In this document: positions 17,399 through 26,137 of the stretch, piece by piece
Position numbering within the stretch: the first letter of the stretch is position 1
Layout: every line of letters begins with the position of its first letter
NCBI RefSeq assembly: GCF_030406325.1
Contig: NZ_JAUEQY010000009.1
Span: forward strand, 269,974 to 333,973
Reading direction: 5' to 3'
DNA from: Actinomadura sp. DC4
Lineage (GTDB): Bacteria; Actinomycetota; Actinomycetes; Streptosporangiales; Streptosporangiaceae
DNA: 64,000 bases
The notes under the pieces: generated by a model
Databases searched by the model: none
Told to the model about the DNA's origin: nothing
What the model saw: the letters and a program-made list of their open reading frames with translations, nothing else
Program-made: the position numbers and the translations under genes

Positions 17399-17570
17399 GA
17401 GCGTTGCCGCCCCCGTTGATCGGCACGGCCCCGGTCAACGGGGCGCAGCGCCAGGGTCGCGTCCATGCAGGTCACGGGCCCACCCGGCGAGGTGAAGATC
17501 GTCTCGACGGGTAAACTGGGTGGTCTTCGCGGATCCATCGGGCGCGCTGCCGCCGGTAAAAGGAGTCGTC

Positions 17571-18041
17571 ATGGAAGTCACCTCCGCCGTGGTCGTACAG
17601 CCCGGCGAGGCGGCCAGGGTGTCGCTGGCGAACGGTGAGTTCGAACTTCTCACCGACGGGGGCGCGGTCAGCACGAGCCGCCTCACCCTCGGAACCGGCG
17701 CCAACGGGGGATCCCCACACCACCACAAGCTCTCCCACGAGGTCTTCTACGTGCTGGACGGGACGATGCTCTTCCGTCTCGGCGACACTCTGACCTCGGT
17801 GAGAAGGGGCGGCCTGGTCATCGTCCCGCCGGGCATGGTGCACGCCTTCGGCGCGGCGGACGGCGAGGTGGCCGACGTGCTCGTCGTGCTCAGCCCCGGC
17901 ATCGAACGGTTCGGCCTCTTCGAACACCTGGCCGCCATCAGCCGTGGCGAGGCGGAGTTCTCCTCGCTTCTCCCCGAACGGGACCGCTACGACTTCCACC
18001 TCGCGGACCTTCCCAACTGGCGGTCGGCCCCCGCACAGTAG
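17571..18041 (+). CDS. Cupin-domain protein
   Basis: 156 residues from ATG 17571, preceded by AAAGGAG at good spacing. The two cupin motifs are visible: G-x4-PHHHKLSHEVFYVLDGTM (His and Glu metal ligands) and, later, PPGMVHAFG. It is a single-domain small cupin, which can be a dioxygenase, isomerase or sensor; the activity cannot be told. It lies 172 bases after the P450. Confidence 0.85.
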   Translation: MEVTSAVVVQPGEAARVSLANGEFELLTDGGAVSTSRLTLGTGANGGSPHHHKLSHEVFYVLDGTMLFRLGDTLTSVRRGGLVIVPPGMVHAFGAADGEVADVLVVLSPGIERFGLFEHLAAISRGEAEFSSLLPERDRYDFHLADLPNWRSAPAQ

Positions 18042-18067
18042 GGGGCGTCCTCGCGCCGAGCGGCGCG

Positions 18068-18760
18068 GTGGGAGCCGAACCGGCAGAGGTGATCATCCTG
18101 CGATCGAAGCTGTACTCCTGTGTGGCGAGCGATCATTATTGCGTGACATGCGTACGCGGCCTCCCGCCGGACGAGGTGCCGGCCAGGTTGGGCGTCTCCG
18201 GCCAAGGACCGCATCCGCAGTACACCTCACTTGAGGCGGCACGGCATTTCGGCTACGGCGTCCCGGTCGTGCGCGTGCACGCCGGCGGTGATTGGACCCT
18301 CCTGCTGGAGGTCAATCCCAATATCACCGACGCGGCGTTCCAGAAGCAGTTGCTCTCTCGCCTGTCCGTCGGAACCGAGGCGGTCTGCGTGCAGAAGCTG
18401 ATGGACAGTACGGCCAAGGCCACGCATGCGCGCGACGGGGAGGTCCTGGCCACTTACCTTGATTGGGACTTCACACCGGCGAAGGGGCCGGATCCCTCGC
18501 GCCTCAACCGCGGCTTGTCAGAAGTTGGATTCTTCCAGGACGGAAGCGAAGACTACGACCATTGGAACCCTGCGGAGATGGTGTTGCTGGCGGTGGAGCG
18601 CGAGTTCGAAATAAGCGTGTTCCCCGATATTGTCAACGGCCCGCTACCGACGGTGAGGATTCCCGGATGGAATGCTCCGGAACCCGCCCCGCAGAGTCTG
18701 CAGAGGAAGCCGGACTCCACGCCAAGGCGCCCACGGCGGCAGTCGGACAGATCTAATTGA
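18068..18760 (+). CDS. DUF6461-like protein of unknown function
   Basis: 230 residues from GTG 18068 (a GTG at 18089 is also possible). The segment CVTCVRGLPPDEVPARLG and the later WTLLLEVNP resemble actinomycete DUF6461 proteins, which have no known function; I recognise the pattern but could not run a profile. The C-terminal 35 residues are Pro/Arg-rich and probably disordered. Local GC is lower than in the flanks. It is 27 bases after the cupin gene. Confidence 0.65.
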   Translation: MGAEPAEVIILRSKLYSCVASDHYCVTCVRGLPPDEVPARLGVSGQGPHPQYTSLEAARHFGYGVPVVRVHAGGDWTLLLEVNPNITDAAFQKQLLSRLSVGTEAVCVQKLMDSTAKATHARDGEVLATYLDWDFTPAKGPDPSRLNRGLSEVGFFQDGSEDYDHWNPAEMVLLAVEREFEISVFPDIVNGPLPTVRIPGWNAPEPAPQSLQRKPDSTPRRPRRQSDRSN

Positions 18761-18919
18761 GTGCGTACATGTAGTCGGTTGGCGACGACCGGAAAGTTGC
18801 TCGTGTGATTCCTATGCCCTAACGGACTCGCCGACACTTGGCGATATTTGCCATTTCTTGTCAGGAGCTGAAAAGAAACCCTTAAGGCGATCGGCCCCAG
18901 CACCCGCCAAGGAGGCTCC

Positions 18920-19336
18920 ATGCAGTACCGACAACGTGTCCGGCCGGCCTGGACGACGCGGCTTCTCGTCGCGGTCGTCGCCGTCACGTCGGTGTTCGGC
19001 CTGTCCGCGGTCGTCAGCCCGGCGCAGGCATCGGTCTACAGCACCTGCACGATCTCCCGGTGCCCGGACGCCCGGACGGCCAACACGGCCTGGAAGGCCA
19101 AGGGCTACCCGACGACTCGGGGATGGGTCACGTGGACCGGCGGCCAGTGCAGCTACGCCGGCGGCCAGTACTACAACTACGAGGCCGAACTGCCCAGCGG
19201 CCGCACCTACTACGAGTACGACGTCTACCCGCGCACCTGCGGCGCCGCTCGTGACGCCTACCGGATCATCGTCGACAAGGGCCTCGGCAAGGTCTGGTTC
19301 TCCCCGAACCACTACACCGACTTCTACCTGCTCTGA
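18920..19336 (+). CDS. Secreted guanyl-specific ribonuclease (RNase Sa/barnase superfamily)
   Basis: 138 residues with a Sec signal peptide (Arg-rich start, hydrophobic core to about residue 35, cleavage after AQA) and a small mature enzyme of about 100 residues. The RNase Sa-like block runs GGQYYNYEAELPSG, YYEYDVYPR and PNHYTDFYLL; the Glu and Arg of the middle block and the His of NHY are the expected catalytic residues. Ribosome site AAGGAGG. No barstar-type inhibitor gene is adjacent, consistent with a truly exported enzyme. A strong hairpin follows. Confidence 0.85.
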   Translation: MQYRQRVRPAWTTRLLVAVVAVTSVFGLSAVVSPAQASVYSTCTISRCPDARTANTAWKAKGYPTTRGWVTWTGGQCSYAGGQYYNYEAELPSGRTYYEYDVYPRTCGAARDAYRIIVDKGLGKVWFSPNHYTDFYLL

Positions 19337-19351
19337 ACCCCCGCCAGGGCC

Positions 19352-19390
19352 GGCCCCGCGCCACCTCCGACACGGAGGCGGCGCGGGGCC
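19352..19390 (+). terminator. Strong hairpin terminator after the ribonuclease gene
   Basis: An 11-bp arm GGCCCCGCGCC (19352-19362) and an inner CCTCCG pair with their complements, giving 17 pairs of 18 around a three-base loop. It begins 15 bases after the stop. Confidence 0.8.
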
Positions 19391-19397
19391 GTACGGC

Positions 19398-19420
19398 TTA
19401 TGAGGCAAGTTGCCTCATAA
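19398..19420. promoter_or_regulatory. Operator 1 of the TetR regulon
   Basis: Perfect inverted repeat with 11-base arms around one base. Its core is TGAGGCA-N3-TGCCTCA, the same 7-3-7 pattern as the sites at 19446 and 20687. It lies upstream of the NAD(P)-binding protein gene. Confidence 0.75.
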
Positions 19421-19445
19421 CTGGCGTCATGGGAACATTCATCTC

Positions 19446-19462
19446 TGAGACATTATGTCTCA
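19446..19462. promoter_or_regulatory. Operator 2 of the TetR regulon
   Basis: Perfect inverted repeat TGAGACA-N3-TGTCTCA, 29 bases before the chosen start of the NAD(P)-binding protein gene, where it could block RNA polymerase. Confidence 0.75.
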
Positions 19463-19490
19463 CATCGATGGTGTTGCCGTGAGGAGAGCC

Positions 19491-20111
19491 GTGCGTATCG
19501 TCGTTCTGGGATCTACCGGACCCACCGGCCGTCAGGTGCTGAACACCGCACTCCAGCGCGGCCATGACGTCGTCGCGCTCGCCCGGCGGCCCGATGCGCT
19601 GTCCGACCTGGCGCACGACGGCCTGGCGATCAGGCAGGCGGACGTGCGGGTTCCCGACACGGTCACCTCGGCCTGCCGCGACGCCGATGCGGTCATCAGC
19701 GCGCTGGGCGTCAGGAGGGGAGCGCCGGCCGGCACTCTCTCAGCCGGCGCCCGAGCGATCGTCGACGCCGGACCGCCGCGCATCGCCTGGACGGGCACGT
19801 TCGGCGCCGGGGCCTCCGCCCGTCGCGCGGGCCTGCCGTACGACGTGATCCTGCGCCTCGTGCTCGGTGACGGCTTCGCCGACAAGTCGGTCGCGGACGA
19901 GGTGGTCACCGGTTCACAGGGCACGGTGTTCCATCCGGTCATGCTCACCGGCGGGCCGGCGACGGGTACGGCCACGGTCGTCCCGCTGGACCTCCTCGAC
20001 CGGTCCTGGCGGCTCATGCCGCCGAAGGTCTCCCGCGCCGACGTCGCCGCGGCGATGGTCACCGAGGTCGAGAGCCCGGCGTACGCGGGGCGGACCGTCG
20101 CCGTCTATTAG
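19491..20111 (+). CDS. NAD(P)H-binding (NmrA/SDR-like) protein
   Basis: 206 residues from GTG 19491, picked because GAGGAG precedes it and because the upstream ATG at 19455 lies inside operator 2. The N-terminal IVVLGSTGPTGRQVL has the GxxGxxG dinucleotide loop, followed by HDVVALARRPD as the second strand. Such proteins are atypical short-chain reductases or redox sensors. Two TetR-type operators precede it, and the convergent TetR gene overlaps its stop by 4 bases, so it is probably the main target of that repressor. Confidence 0.87.
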   Translation: MRIVVLGSTGPTGRQVLNTALQRGHDVVALARRPDALSDLAHDGLAIRQADVRVPDTVTSACRDADAVISALGVRRGAPAGTLSAGARAIVDAGPPRIAWTGTFGAGASARRAGLPYDVILRLVLGDGFADKSVADEVVTGSQGTVFHPVMLTGGPATGTATVVPLDLLDRSWRLMPPKVSRADVAAAMVTEVESPAYAGRTVAVY

Positions 20112-20674
20112 ACCTGCCAGGTGCCCACGCCGCCGATGAGCCGGTCGATGAAGTCATCGGATACCACGTCCATCTGCGACGTCGTCCGGTAGACGATCGG
20201 CCCGACCAGCATCGCCACCAGATCCACCGGACCGGCGTCGGTCTCGACCTCCCCCGCCTCGGCGGCCGACCGTACGGCGACGAAGATCCGTTCGGTGATC
20301 GTCTTGAGGGACTCGTCACGCCGGTGTGCGATCTCCGGATCCCAGATCGCGGACTGCATCAGCGCGAGCGACATGGCGGCGACCGCGGGTACGGCAAGCT
20401 CATCGGCCATCCGCCGAAGCTCTCGACGCAGCCACCGGCGGACCGGCGCCTCGGGATTCTTGAAGAGTGGGAGATCGGCCCCGCTCATGACGTCGAGCAG
20501 CAACTGTTCGGGCCGAGGCCAGTGCCGGTAGACGGTGGCCCGCCCGACACCCGCCTGCTGAGCCACCCGCTGATGCGTGACCGCGCCGGGCCCCTCGGCC
20601 ACCAGCAGCTCCCGGGCGGCGACGAGCATCGCCTCCCGGCTACGCGCCGCGCGCGGATCCGTCGAGTACCTCAC
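20108..20674 (-). CDS. TetR-family transcriptional repressor
   Basis: 188 residues from GTG 20674; an ATG at 20704 would add ten residues and would place the start within the operator at 20687-20703. The N-terminal helix-turn-helix is clear (ARELLVAEGPGAVTHQRVAQ, then GVGRATVYRHW), followed by a C-terminal ligand domain. The matching operators at its own promoter and before 19491 suggest it represses itself and the NAD(P)-binding protein, released by an unknown ligand. Confidence 0.9.
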   Translation of the reverse strand: MRYSTDPRAARSREAMLVAARELLVAEGPGAVTHQRVAQQAGVGRATVYRHWPRPEQLLLDVMSGADLPLFKNPEAPVRRWLRRELRRMADELAVPAVAAMSLALMQSAIWDPEIAHRRDESLKTITERIFVAVRSAAEAGEVETDAGPVDLVAMLVGPIVYRTTSQMDVVSDDFIDRLIGGVGTWQV

Positions 20675-20686
20675 CGGAACAGCGTA

Positions 20687-20703
20687 CGAGACACGTTGCC
20701 TCA
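20687..20703. promoter_or_regulatory. Operator 3 of the TetR regulon (autoregulatory)
   Basis: CGAGACA-N3-TGCCTCA on the plus strand, the same 7-3-7 pattern as operators 1 and 2 with one mismatch in symmetry. It overlaps the region just upstream of the tetR start. Confidence 0.7.
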
Positions 20704-20869
20704 TCGGCCGTCGACCGGCGCCGCCGGGAGGCTTGGTCGCTCGTTGTCCCCAGTGCGAGCTACCTGAAATGTCCTCCGCAGAGTGAAGCGTGGTATCCGA
20801 TCCGCTCAATAGCCTTTCTTGCCGCCGCGTACCCCGTTCGCGGTCGATTCTCGCTTGAAAGGCGTGAGC

Positions 20870-22468
20870 ATGAAAACTCGTCCACCCCTCAACTCTCATA
20901 AAAGGCGAAACGTCTCGATGACGGTGACGGCCGGAATCGCGGCGGTGATGGGCATGGCGACGTCGTGTTCGGCCGACTCCTCCTCCGCTCAACCGGCGGC
21001 TCAGAAATCATCCTCAGCCCCGGCCACAACGAGTTCGGCCGCGCTCGCGTGGGGCGCATGTCCTCCGCTCGCGCAGGGAGCGAAACGAGACCCGCGCGAG
21101 AAGTGCGGGACGGTGAAGGTGCCGTTGGACTATCGGCATCCGGACGGCAAGACCATCTCGATCGCGGTGTCCCGGATCGCCACGGCCAAGCCGGGCAAGC
21201 GGCGCGGGGTGCTGCTGCTGAACCCCGGCGGACCGGCCCTGGAAGGGCTGGACACGCCCGGAGAGATGGCACCGACGTTGCCCGCGCCGGTCCTCGACGA
21301 GTACGACCTGATCGGGTTCGACCCGCGCGGAGTCGGGCACAGCGCACCGATCAGCTGCCACCTGACCGACCCCAGCCTGTCGAACATGTTCCCCTACCCC
21401 GCCGCCGATGGCTCGATCACGGCCAACGTCACCCTGGCACGTACGACCGCGCGGCAGTGCGCCTCGGCGCTCGGTGACGATGTCGCGTTGTTCACCACGC
21501 GGAACACCGCACGGGACCTGGACCTGGTCCGTCAGGCACTGGGGGAGAAGAAGATCTCCTATTGGGGCCAGTCCTACGGCACGTATCTCGGCACGGTCTA
21601 CCGTTCACTGTTCCCCGCCGACACCGACCGGATGGTTCTGGAGGGCAACGTCGACCCGAACAAGGTCTGGGCGCGGCAGTCCGCCACCTGGGGCAAGGGA
21701 ATGGCCGACCGGTTTCCCGACGCCGCTCGCCTCGCGGCGGCCCACAACGACAGCCTTGAACTCGGTAAGGACGTCGCCCAGGTCAAGAAGGCCTACCTGG
21801 CCCTGGGCGACCGCCTCGACCGTAAGCCCATTCCGCTGCCGGGCTCGAAGTCATCCTTGAACGGGGTGACCTTTCGACAGTTCACGTACGGGCTGCTGTT
21901 GCACAATGAGCTGCTCCCCGTCCTGACGCAGTTCTGGAAGGCCGCAGCCGATATGGCCGCCGGTCAGCCGTCGAGCCAGGACTCCGCGGTGCTGGGGCAG
22001 TTGTTCGCGGACAGCCCACCCGAGCCCGGCGTTCCGGCGGACAACCAGGCCACCATGTTCCTGGCCCTCACCTGCGGGGACGTCCAATGGTCACACGACG
22101 TGGCGAAGTACGCGGCCGGCACCGCCGCCGACCGTGAGAAGTGGCCACTGAGCGCCGGCATGCCCGGCAACATCTGGCCGTGCGCGTTCTGGCACGCCCC
22201 GATCGAGGCGCCGGTGAAGGTCACCTCGCACGGCTCCCGTGACGTACTGCTTCTGCAGAATCGCCGCGACAACGCCACTCCCTGGGAAACCGGACGCGGC
22301 CTGCGCCGGGCACTGGGCTCCCAGGCGGCCTTCGTCGGTGTCGACAACGGCGGCCACTACGTCTACCACTCCGGATCGACGTGCGCCGACGCCGCCACGG
22401 TCGCGTTCCTCGCCGAGGGGAAGCTCCCGGCCAAGGACGTCCACTGCACCGCCAAGCCGCTCAACTGA
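20870..22468 (+). CDS. Secreted S33-type tripeptidyl aminopeptidase (alpha/beta hydrolase)
   Basis: 532 residues from ATG 20870. The N-terminus is a signal sequence ending near ATSCSAD, so it may be a lipoprotein, followed by a Ser/Ala/Pro linker. The alpha/beta hydrolase core has the oxyanion strand GVLLLNPGGPALEG, the DLIGFDPRGVGHS strand, the nucleophile elbow GQSYGTYLG and a late catalytic His in DNGGHYVYHS. The C-terminal TAP-like domain ends with Cys residues. This is the SlpD/SlpE/TAP family of mycelial exopeptidases. Its ribosome site is AAAGG. It is divergent from tetR. Confidence 0.92.
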   Translation: MKTRPPLNSHKRRNVSMTVTAGIAAVMGMATSCSADSSSAQPAAQKSSSAPATTSSAALAWGACPPLAQGAKRDPREKCGTVKVPLDYRHPDGKTISIAVSRIATAKPGKRRGVLLLNPGGPALEGLDTPGEMAPTLPAPVLDEYDLIGFDPRGVGHSAPISCHLTDPSLSNMFPYPAADGSITANVTLARTTARQCASALGDDVALFTTRNTARDLDLVRQALGEKKISYWGQSYGTYLGTVYRSLFPADTDRMVLEGNVDPNKVWARQSATWGKGMADRFPDAARLAAAHNDSLELGKDVAQVKKAYLALGDRLDRKPIPLPGSKSSLNGVTFRQFTYGLLLHNELLPVLTQFWKAAADMAAGQPSSQDSAVLGQLFADSPPEPGVPADNQATMFLALTCGDVQWSHDVAKYAAGTAADREKWPLSAGMPGNIWPCAFWHAPIEAPVKVTSHGSRDVLLLQNRRDNATPWETGRGLRRALGSQAAFVGVDNGGHYVYHSGSTCADAATVAFLAEGKLPAKDVHCTAKPLN

Positions 22469-22626
22469 GCCCATAACAGCGACAGTCGGCTCCGCGTACG
22501 TCCACACGGCACGGCGCGACGTGGTCCACGGACCCACGAGGTTTCGCGGATCCCGGTCGCATCCCAGCGCCCGGGCACCGTGCCCTTTCTCAGGCGTCGA
22601 AGCCGGCCGGCGAGCCGTACGCATGA

Positions 22627-22653
22627 GCCTCCGGCCCTGGCGGCGCCGGAGGC
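22627..22653. terminator. Bidirectional hairpin between convergent genes
   Basis: GCCTCCGGC and GCCGGAGGC pair around a nine-base loop, between the ends of the S33 peptidase gene and the DUF574 methyltransferase gene. The rest of 22469-22766 shows no gene. Confidence 0.55.
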
Positions 22654-22766
22654 GGGAACGATGATCGATATATGAGTTCCGAGGATGCGGCGCTCCCAGC
22701 CCCGATGGCTCGTGAGGCCGGCGCGGCAAGCCCGGCCGAGGGGCAGGGAGATCATCGGCCCGCCGG

Positions 22767-23630
22767 TCAGGGCTTGCGGGCGACTCCGCCCAGGAACGCG
22801 TAGTGGAGGGGCGCGATCTCGGCGGCGGTCTGCACATGCGGGGCCGCCTCCGGGGACGGGCGCCACTGCAGGAGCGGCACCAGGCCGGGTTCGACGAGCT
22901 CCAGGCCGCCGAAGTAGGCGAGGATCTCCTCGCGTGTTCGCCAGCGCCCGGTGCCGAGGCGCTCGTTGAACAGCTTCTCGTCGGCGGTGACCTGCGCGGC
23001 CACCGCCGGGTGCGCGGCGCCGGGATTGTGGAAGTGGGAGATGGCGATGTAGCTGCCCGCGGGGAGCCCGGCCAGGAGCCGGGTGGCGATGCCGCGTGGA
23101 TCCTCGTCGTCGTTCAGATGATGCAGGATCGCGAAGAGCAGCAGGCCGACCGGTTGGTCGAAGTCGATGAGCTGCCGGACCTCGGCGTGGGCCAGGAGCG
23201 CTTCCGGCTCGCGGATGTCGCCCTGCACAATGCTGGTGATTCCGTCCTCGGCGAGCATGGCCCGGCCATGTGTGAGAACGATCGGGTCGTGGTCGATGTA
23301 CACCACGCGCGCCGCCGGAGCGACCGCCTGGGCGATCTGGTGCACGTTCCCCTGCGTGGGCAGGCCGGACCCCAGGTCGATGAACTGCCGGACGCCGGCC
23401 TCGCCGGCGAGGTAGCGCACGGCGCGCTGGAGGAACTCCCGGTTGGCGCGGCCCGTCGCCGGCGCGTCCGGGGAGATCTCCAGAGCCATCTCGGCCACCT
23501 GCCGGTCGACGGCGAAGTTGTCCTTGCCGCCGAGCAGATAGTCATAAACGCGGGCGACGCTGGGCACCGTCGTATCGACGCCTCGCGGCGCCCGCTCCCT
23601 CTCGGTCAAGGCAGTCCTCTCGCGTGTCAC
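22767..23630 (-). CDS. SAM-dependent methyltransferase, DUF574 type
   Basis: 287 residues from GTG 23630. The typical actinomycete DUF574 signature is clear: PSVARVYDYLLGGKDNFAVD, FIDLGSGLPTQGNVHQIAQ (SAM-binding loop) and RVVYIDHDPIVLTHGRA. These proteins are numerous in streptomycetes and relatives, often beside two-component or HTH genes, and their substrates are unknown. No partner gene is seen here. Confidence 0.92.
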   Translation of the reverse strand: MTRERTALTERERAPRGVDTTVPSVARVYDYLLGGKDNFAVDRQVAEMALEISPDAPATGRANREFLQRAVRYLAGEAGVRQFIDLGSGLPTQGNVHQIAQAVAPAARVVYIDHDPIVLTHGRAMLAEDGITSIVQGDIREPEALLAHAEVRQLIDFDQPVGLLLFAILHHLNDDEDPRGIATRLLAGLPAGSYIAISHFHNPGAAHPAVAAQVTADEKLFNERLGTGRWRTREEILAYFGGLELVEPGLVPLLQWRPSPEAAPHVQTAAEIAPLHYAFLGGVARKP

Positions 23631-24273
23631 CGCAACTGATCCAATCTATGGCCCAGCGCTCGGGAAATCCTCGCAATACGGTCATCCGCCGCGATTGCTG
23701 GAGCCGGTCCGTCCGGTCCGGCCAAGCCTGCTTCACCGCGCAAGCCCGGGGACGGGCTCCTGGCAACCGGCGTCCGGGGGAACGCCGGCGTCGGCCCGAG
23801 TGCGGCCGGCCGACGAGCCGCACCGACACGGTCACCACGTCGAGGCATCCCGGACCCTCGCACCCGCCGGCGAGCTTCGTCCAGTCCAAGGCTGGGCGGC
23901 GACCCCGGGAGAGTTCATCGGCGGCGGCGCGGGCGCCAGTCAGCGCGTTCGTGAGGGGGGTCTCCCGGGGCCGTCAATGCGCGCGTCGGGCCTGCGGCTT
24001 CCTGTCTGCGGACGGGACGGTGGCACGGGCGGCGGCCGGCGAGTAGAGGCCCACCACGTGGTGGCCGAAGTCCACCGCCGCCGGTGCCGGCGCGGAGAGG
24101 TTCGGCGTGAACCTCGTGCCGGTCGTGGCATCCACCCCAGTACGTGCCGCCCGGGTGTCACGACGGGGATCGGCGTGGCCGCCGGGGCGACGAGGACGAT
24201 CTGGAAGGCGGACGAGGCGGAGGTCGCGTACGCGGGCGGGGACGCCATGACGCGCCTTCCGCCACGCGACCTC
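23631..24273. other. Gene-poor interval with a possible decayed ORF
   Basis: No intact gene is recognised in these 643 bases. On the minus strand, about 24255 down to the stop at 23974, a segment reads as protein-like only if one frame change is allowed (pieces APAAVDFGHHVVGLYSP and SSAFQIVLVAPAA). I cannot name its family. It may be the remnant of a gene once next to the carbamoyltransferase, or chance in high-GC DNA. Confidence 0.3.
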
Positions 24274-25914
24274 TCAGCCGGTGCGCTCCAGTACGTGGTC
24301 GTCGAGGACAAGGACGTCCAGCTCGCTCCGCATGAACGTGGACAGGGCGTCCTCGGGTGAGCTCACGATGGGCTCGCCGGCCAGGTTGAAGGACGTGTTG
24401 AGCACGGCCGGCGTGCCGGTGCGGTCGCGGAACGCCTCGATCACCTCGTAGTAGCGCGGCGTCCATTCCCGGCGTACGAACTGCGGCCGCGCGGTGCCGT
24501 CGACGTGCACCGTCGCCGGCATCAGCGGGCGTACGCCGTCGCGCACGAGAGTCGCTCCGAGCATGTAGTGGCCTAGGTCGCCGACGTCGTGCGCGAAGAC
24601 GCGGTCGCGGTCCTCGGCCAGCACGCTGGGCGCGAGCGGCCGCCACAGCTCCCTGCCCTTGACCTGGTTCAACCGGCCGACCATCGCGCGGTGCCGCGGG
24701 TCGGCGAGGATGCTCCGGGCGCCCAGCGCCCGCTGCCCGACCTCGGCCCTGCCCTGATACCAGCCCACCAGGCGGCCCGCGGTGAGGTGCTCGGCGACGC
24801 AGTCGACCAGGTCGGAGTCGGAGAGCCGCTGGCCGGCCAGCGGCGCGGTCTCCGCGACCTCCGCCACCTGTCCGGAGTAGTCGCGGCCGAGGTAGGCGCC
24901 CACCCTGCCGTTCACGGTGGACATGCCGGCCATGCCGCCGTCCTTCGCGGCCAGCAGGGCCGCGCCGGCGGCCACGCCACAGTCGTAGGCGAACGGCGGC
25001 ACGTAGAGCTCCTCGACCGACGGGTGGCGCGCGAGCTTCCCGTTGGCGGAGCAGTTCATCGCGACCCCACCGGCCAGGACGACGTTGGCGCAGCCCGTCG
25101 CCGACACGGCGGCGCTGAACAGGGAGCTCAGCGCGGTCTCCAGGGAGGACTGCACGGAGGCCGCGAAGTCCGCGTACGCCATGATCTCCACACCGTCGCC
25201 CTCCCCGTACGGGAAGCACGCGGAGAAGTAGGGCGTGACACTGCGGTTCAGGGCCTCACGCAGTTCCGGCATGGTCCGGTTCGGCACTCGCTCAGCTCCG
25301 GCCAGCCGGTAGCCGTCCGAGGTCACCTCGATCGGCATCGCCATCGCCGGAGCGCCGTACGCGGCCAGGCCCATGAACTTGCCGACGTCGGTGGGCCCGA
25401 GCCCGGTCCACGACGACGCCTTGCTGTAGTAGCGGCCCAGTGACTCGGCGAGGTCCCACTGGGCCAGCTGCTTGAAGTCGTCGGCCTCGGCGTAGTACGT
25501 CGTCGTGGCGGCGTCCTCGCCCCGCCCATCCGTGATGATCACCGTCGCCCGGTCCCAGCCGCTGGTCCAGAACGCGCTGGCGGCGTGCGCCAGATGGTGG
25601 CCGTAAAAACGGATCGGGATCTCCTCGGGAACGCCGATGCGCTTCCGGAAGACATCCAGGGGGAAGCCTCGTCCCTCCAGCGCGAAGTATTTCGGCATAT
25701 CCCAGCCGACGGCGACGCACGAGACGTCGCTCAGCGCGATGCCGGCGTCTTTCAGGCAGGTCATCATGGCGTCACGAGGTGACTCGTTGACCGCGCGCTT
25801 GCGGCGGCTGATCCGTTCCTGCTCGACCAGTGAGATTATCTTACCGTCCTTCAGCAATGCCGCCGAGGCGTCATGTGATCCGGTATTGATCCCAACGATA
25901 TAGGTACTCGACAT
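24274..25914 (-). CDS. Carbamoyltransferase (NodU/CmcH/TobZ family)
   Basis: 546 residues from ATG 25914, with GGAGAAG upstream. The N-terminal ASKHA domain (GINTGSHDASAALLKDGK, EQERISRRKR, then GHHLAHAASAFW with metal-binding His residues) makes carbamoyl-adenylate from carbamoyl phosphate and ATP. The C-terminal domain has the conserved RALGARSILADPR block and SFNLAGEPIVSSPEDAL. The product is an O-carbamoyl ester on a hydroxyl. A slight oddity is AEVGQRALG where most have MEFGPRALG. It is divergent from the small precursor gene at 26138 and shares its promoter region, so it probably tailors the subcluster A product. The acceptor is unknown. Confidence 0.9.
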   Translation of the reverse strand: MSSTYIVGINTGSHDASAALLKDGKIISLVEQERISRRKRAVNESPRDAMMTCLKDAGIALSDVSCVAVGWDMPKYFALEGRGFPLDVFRKRIGVPEEIPIRFYGHHLAHAASAFWTSGWDRATVIITDGRGEDAATTTYYAEADDFKQLAQWDLAESLGRYYSKASSWTGLGPTDVGKFMGLAAYGAPAMAMPIEVTSDGYRLAGAERVPNRTMPELREALNRSVTPYFSACFPYGEGDGVEIMAYADFAASVQSSLETALSSLFSAAVSATGCANVVLAGGVAMNCSANGKLARHPSVEELYVPPFAYDCGVAAGAALLAAKDGGMAGMSTVNGRVGAYLGRDYSGQVAEVAETAPLAGQRLSDSDLVDCVAEHLTAGRLVGWYQGRAEVGQRALGARSILADPRHRAMVGRLNQVKGRELWRPLAPSVLAEDRDRVFAHDVGDLGHYMLGATLVRDGVRPLMPATVHVDGTARPQFVRREWTPRYYEVIEAFRDRTGTPAVLNTSFNLAGEPIVSSPEDALSTFMRSELDVLVLDDHVLERTG

Positions 25915-25990
25915 GGATACTTCTCCTTCGCGCCGAAAAAAGCCTCTCAATAAGGAACACCGCTGTCAAGGTGGACGGATATCGCTATTG

Positions 25991-26006
25991 CCGTAACGCG
26001 TTACGG
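25991..26006. promoter_or_regulatory. Perfect 16-bp palindrome in the divergent promoter region
   Basis: CCGTAACG followed at once by its complement. It is 77 bases upstream of the carbamoyltransferase start, where it could be an operator for that gene. The surrounding 25915-26137 interval is AT-rich for this genome, as expected of a promoter region. Confidence 0.6.
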
Positions 26007-26050
26007 GGCTGCTGACCTGGCAATACAAGTGCCTCATTGCGATAATTCGT

Positions 26051-26074
26051 CGCCTGTCAGGCACCTGACAGGCG
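26051..26074. promoter_or_regulatory. Perfect 24-bp palindrome upstream of precursor A
   Basis: Eleven-base arm CGCCTGTCAGG and its exact complement, two bases apart. It is followed by TTGCCA (26076), a plausible -35 element, and by TGCTAAAA about 18 bases later. It probably binds a dimeric regulator of the precursor gene; the regulator is not identified. Confidence 0.65.
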
Positions 26075-26137
26075 GTTGCCAGTGAGGTGATAGCGCGGTG
26101 TGCTAAAACAAATCGGAACAAGGGGAGGTGAACACAA

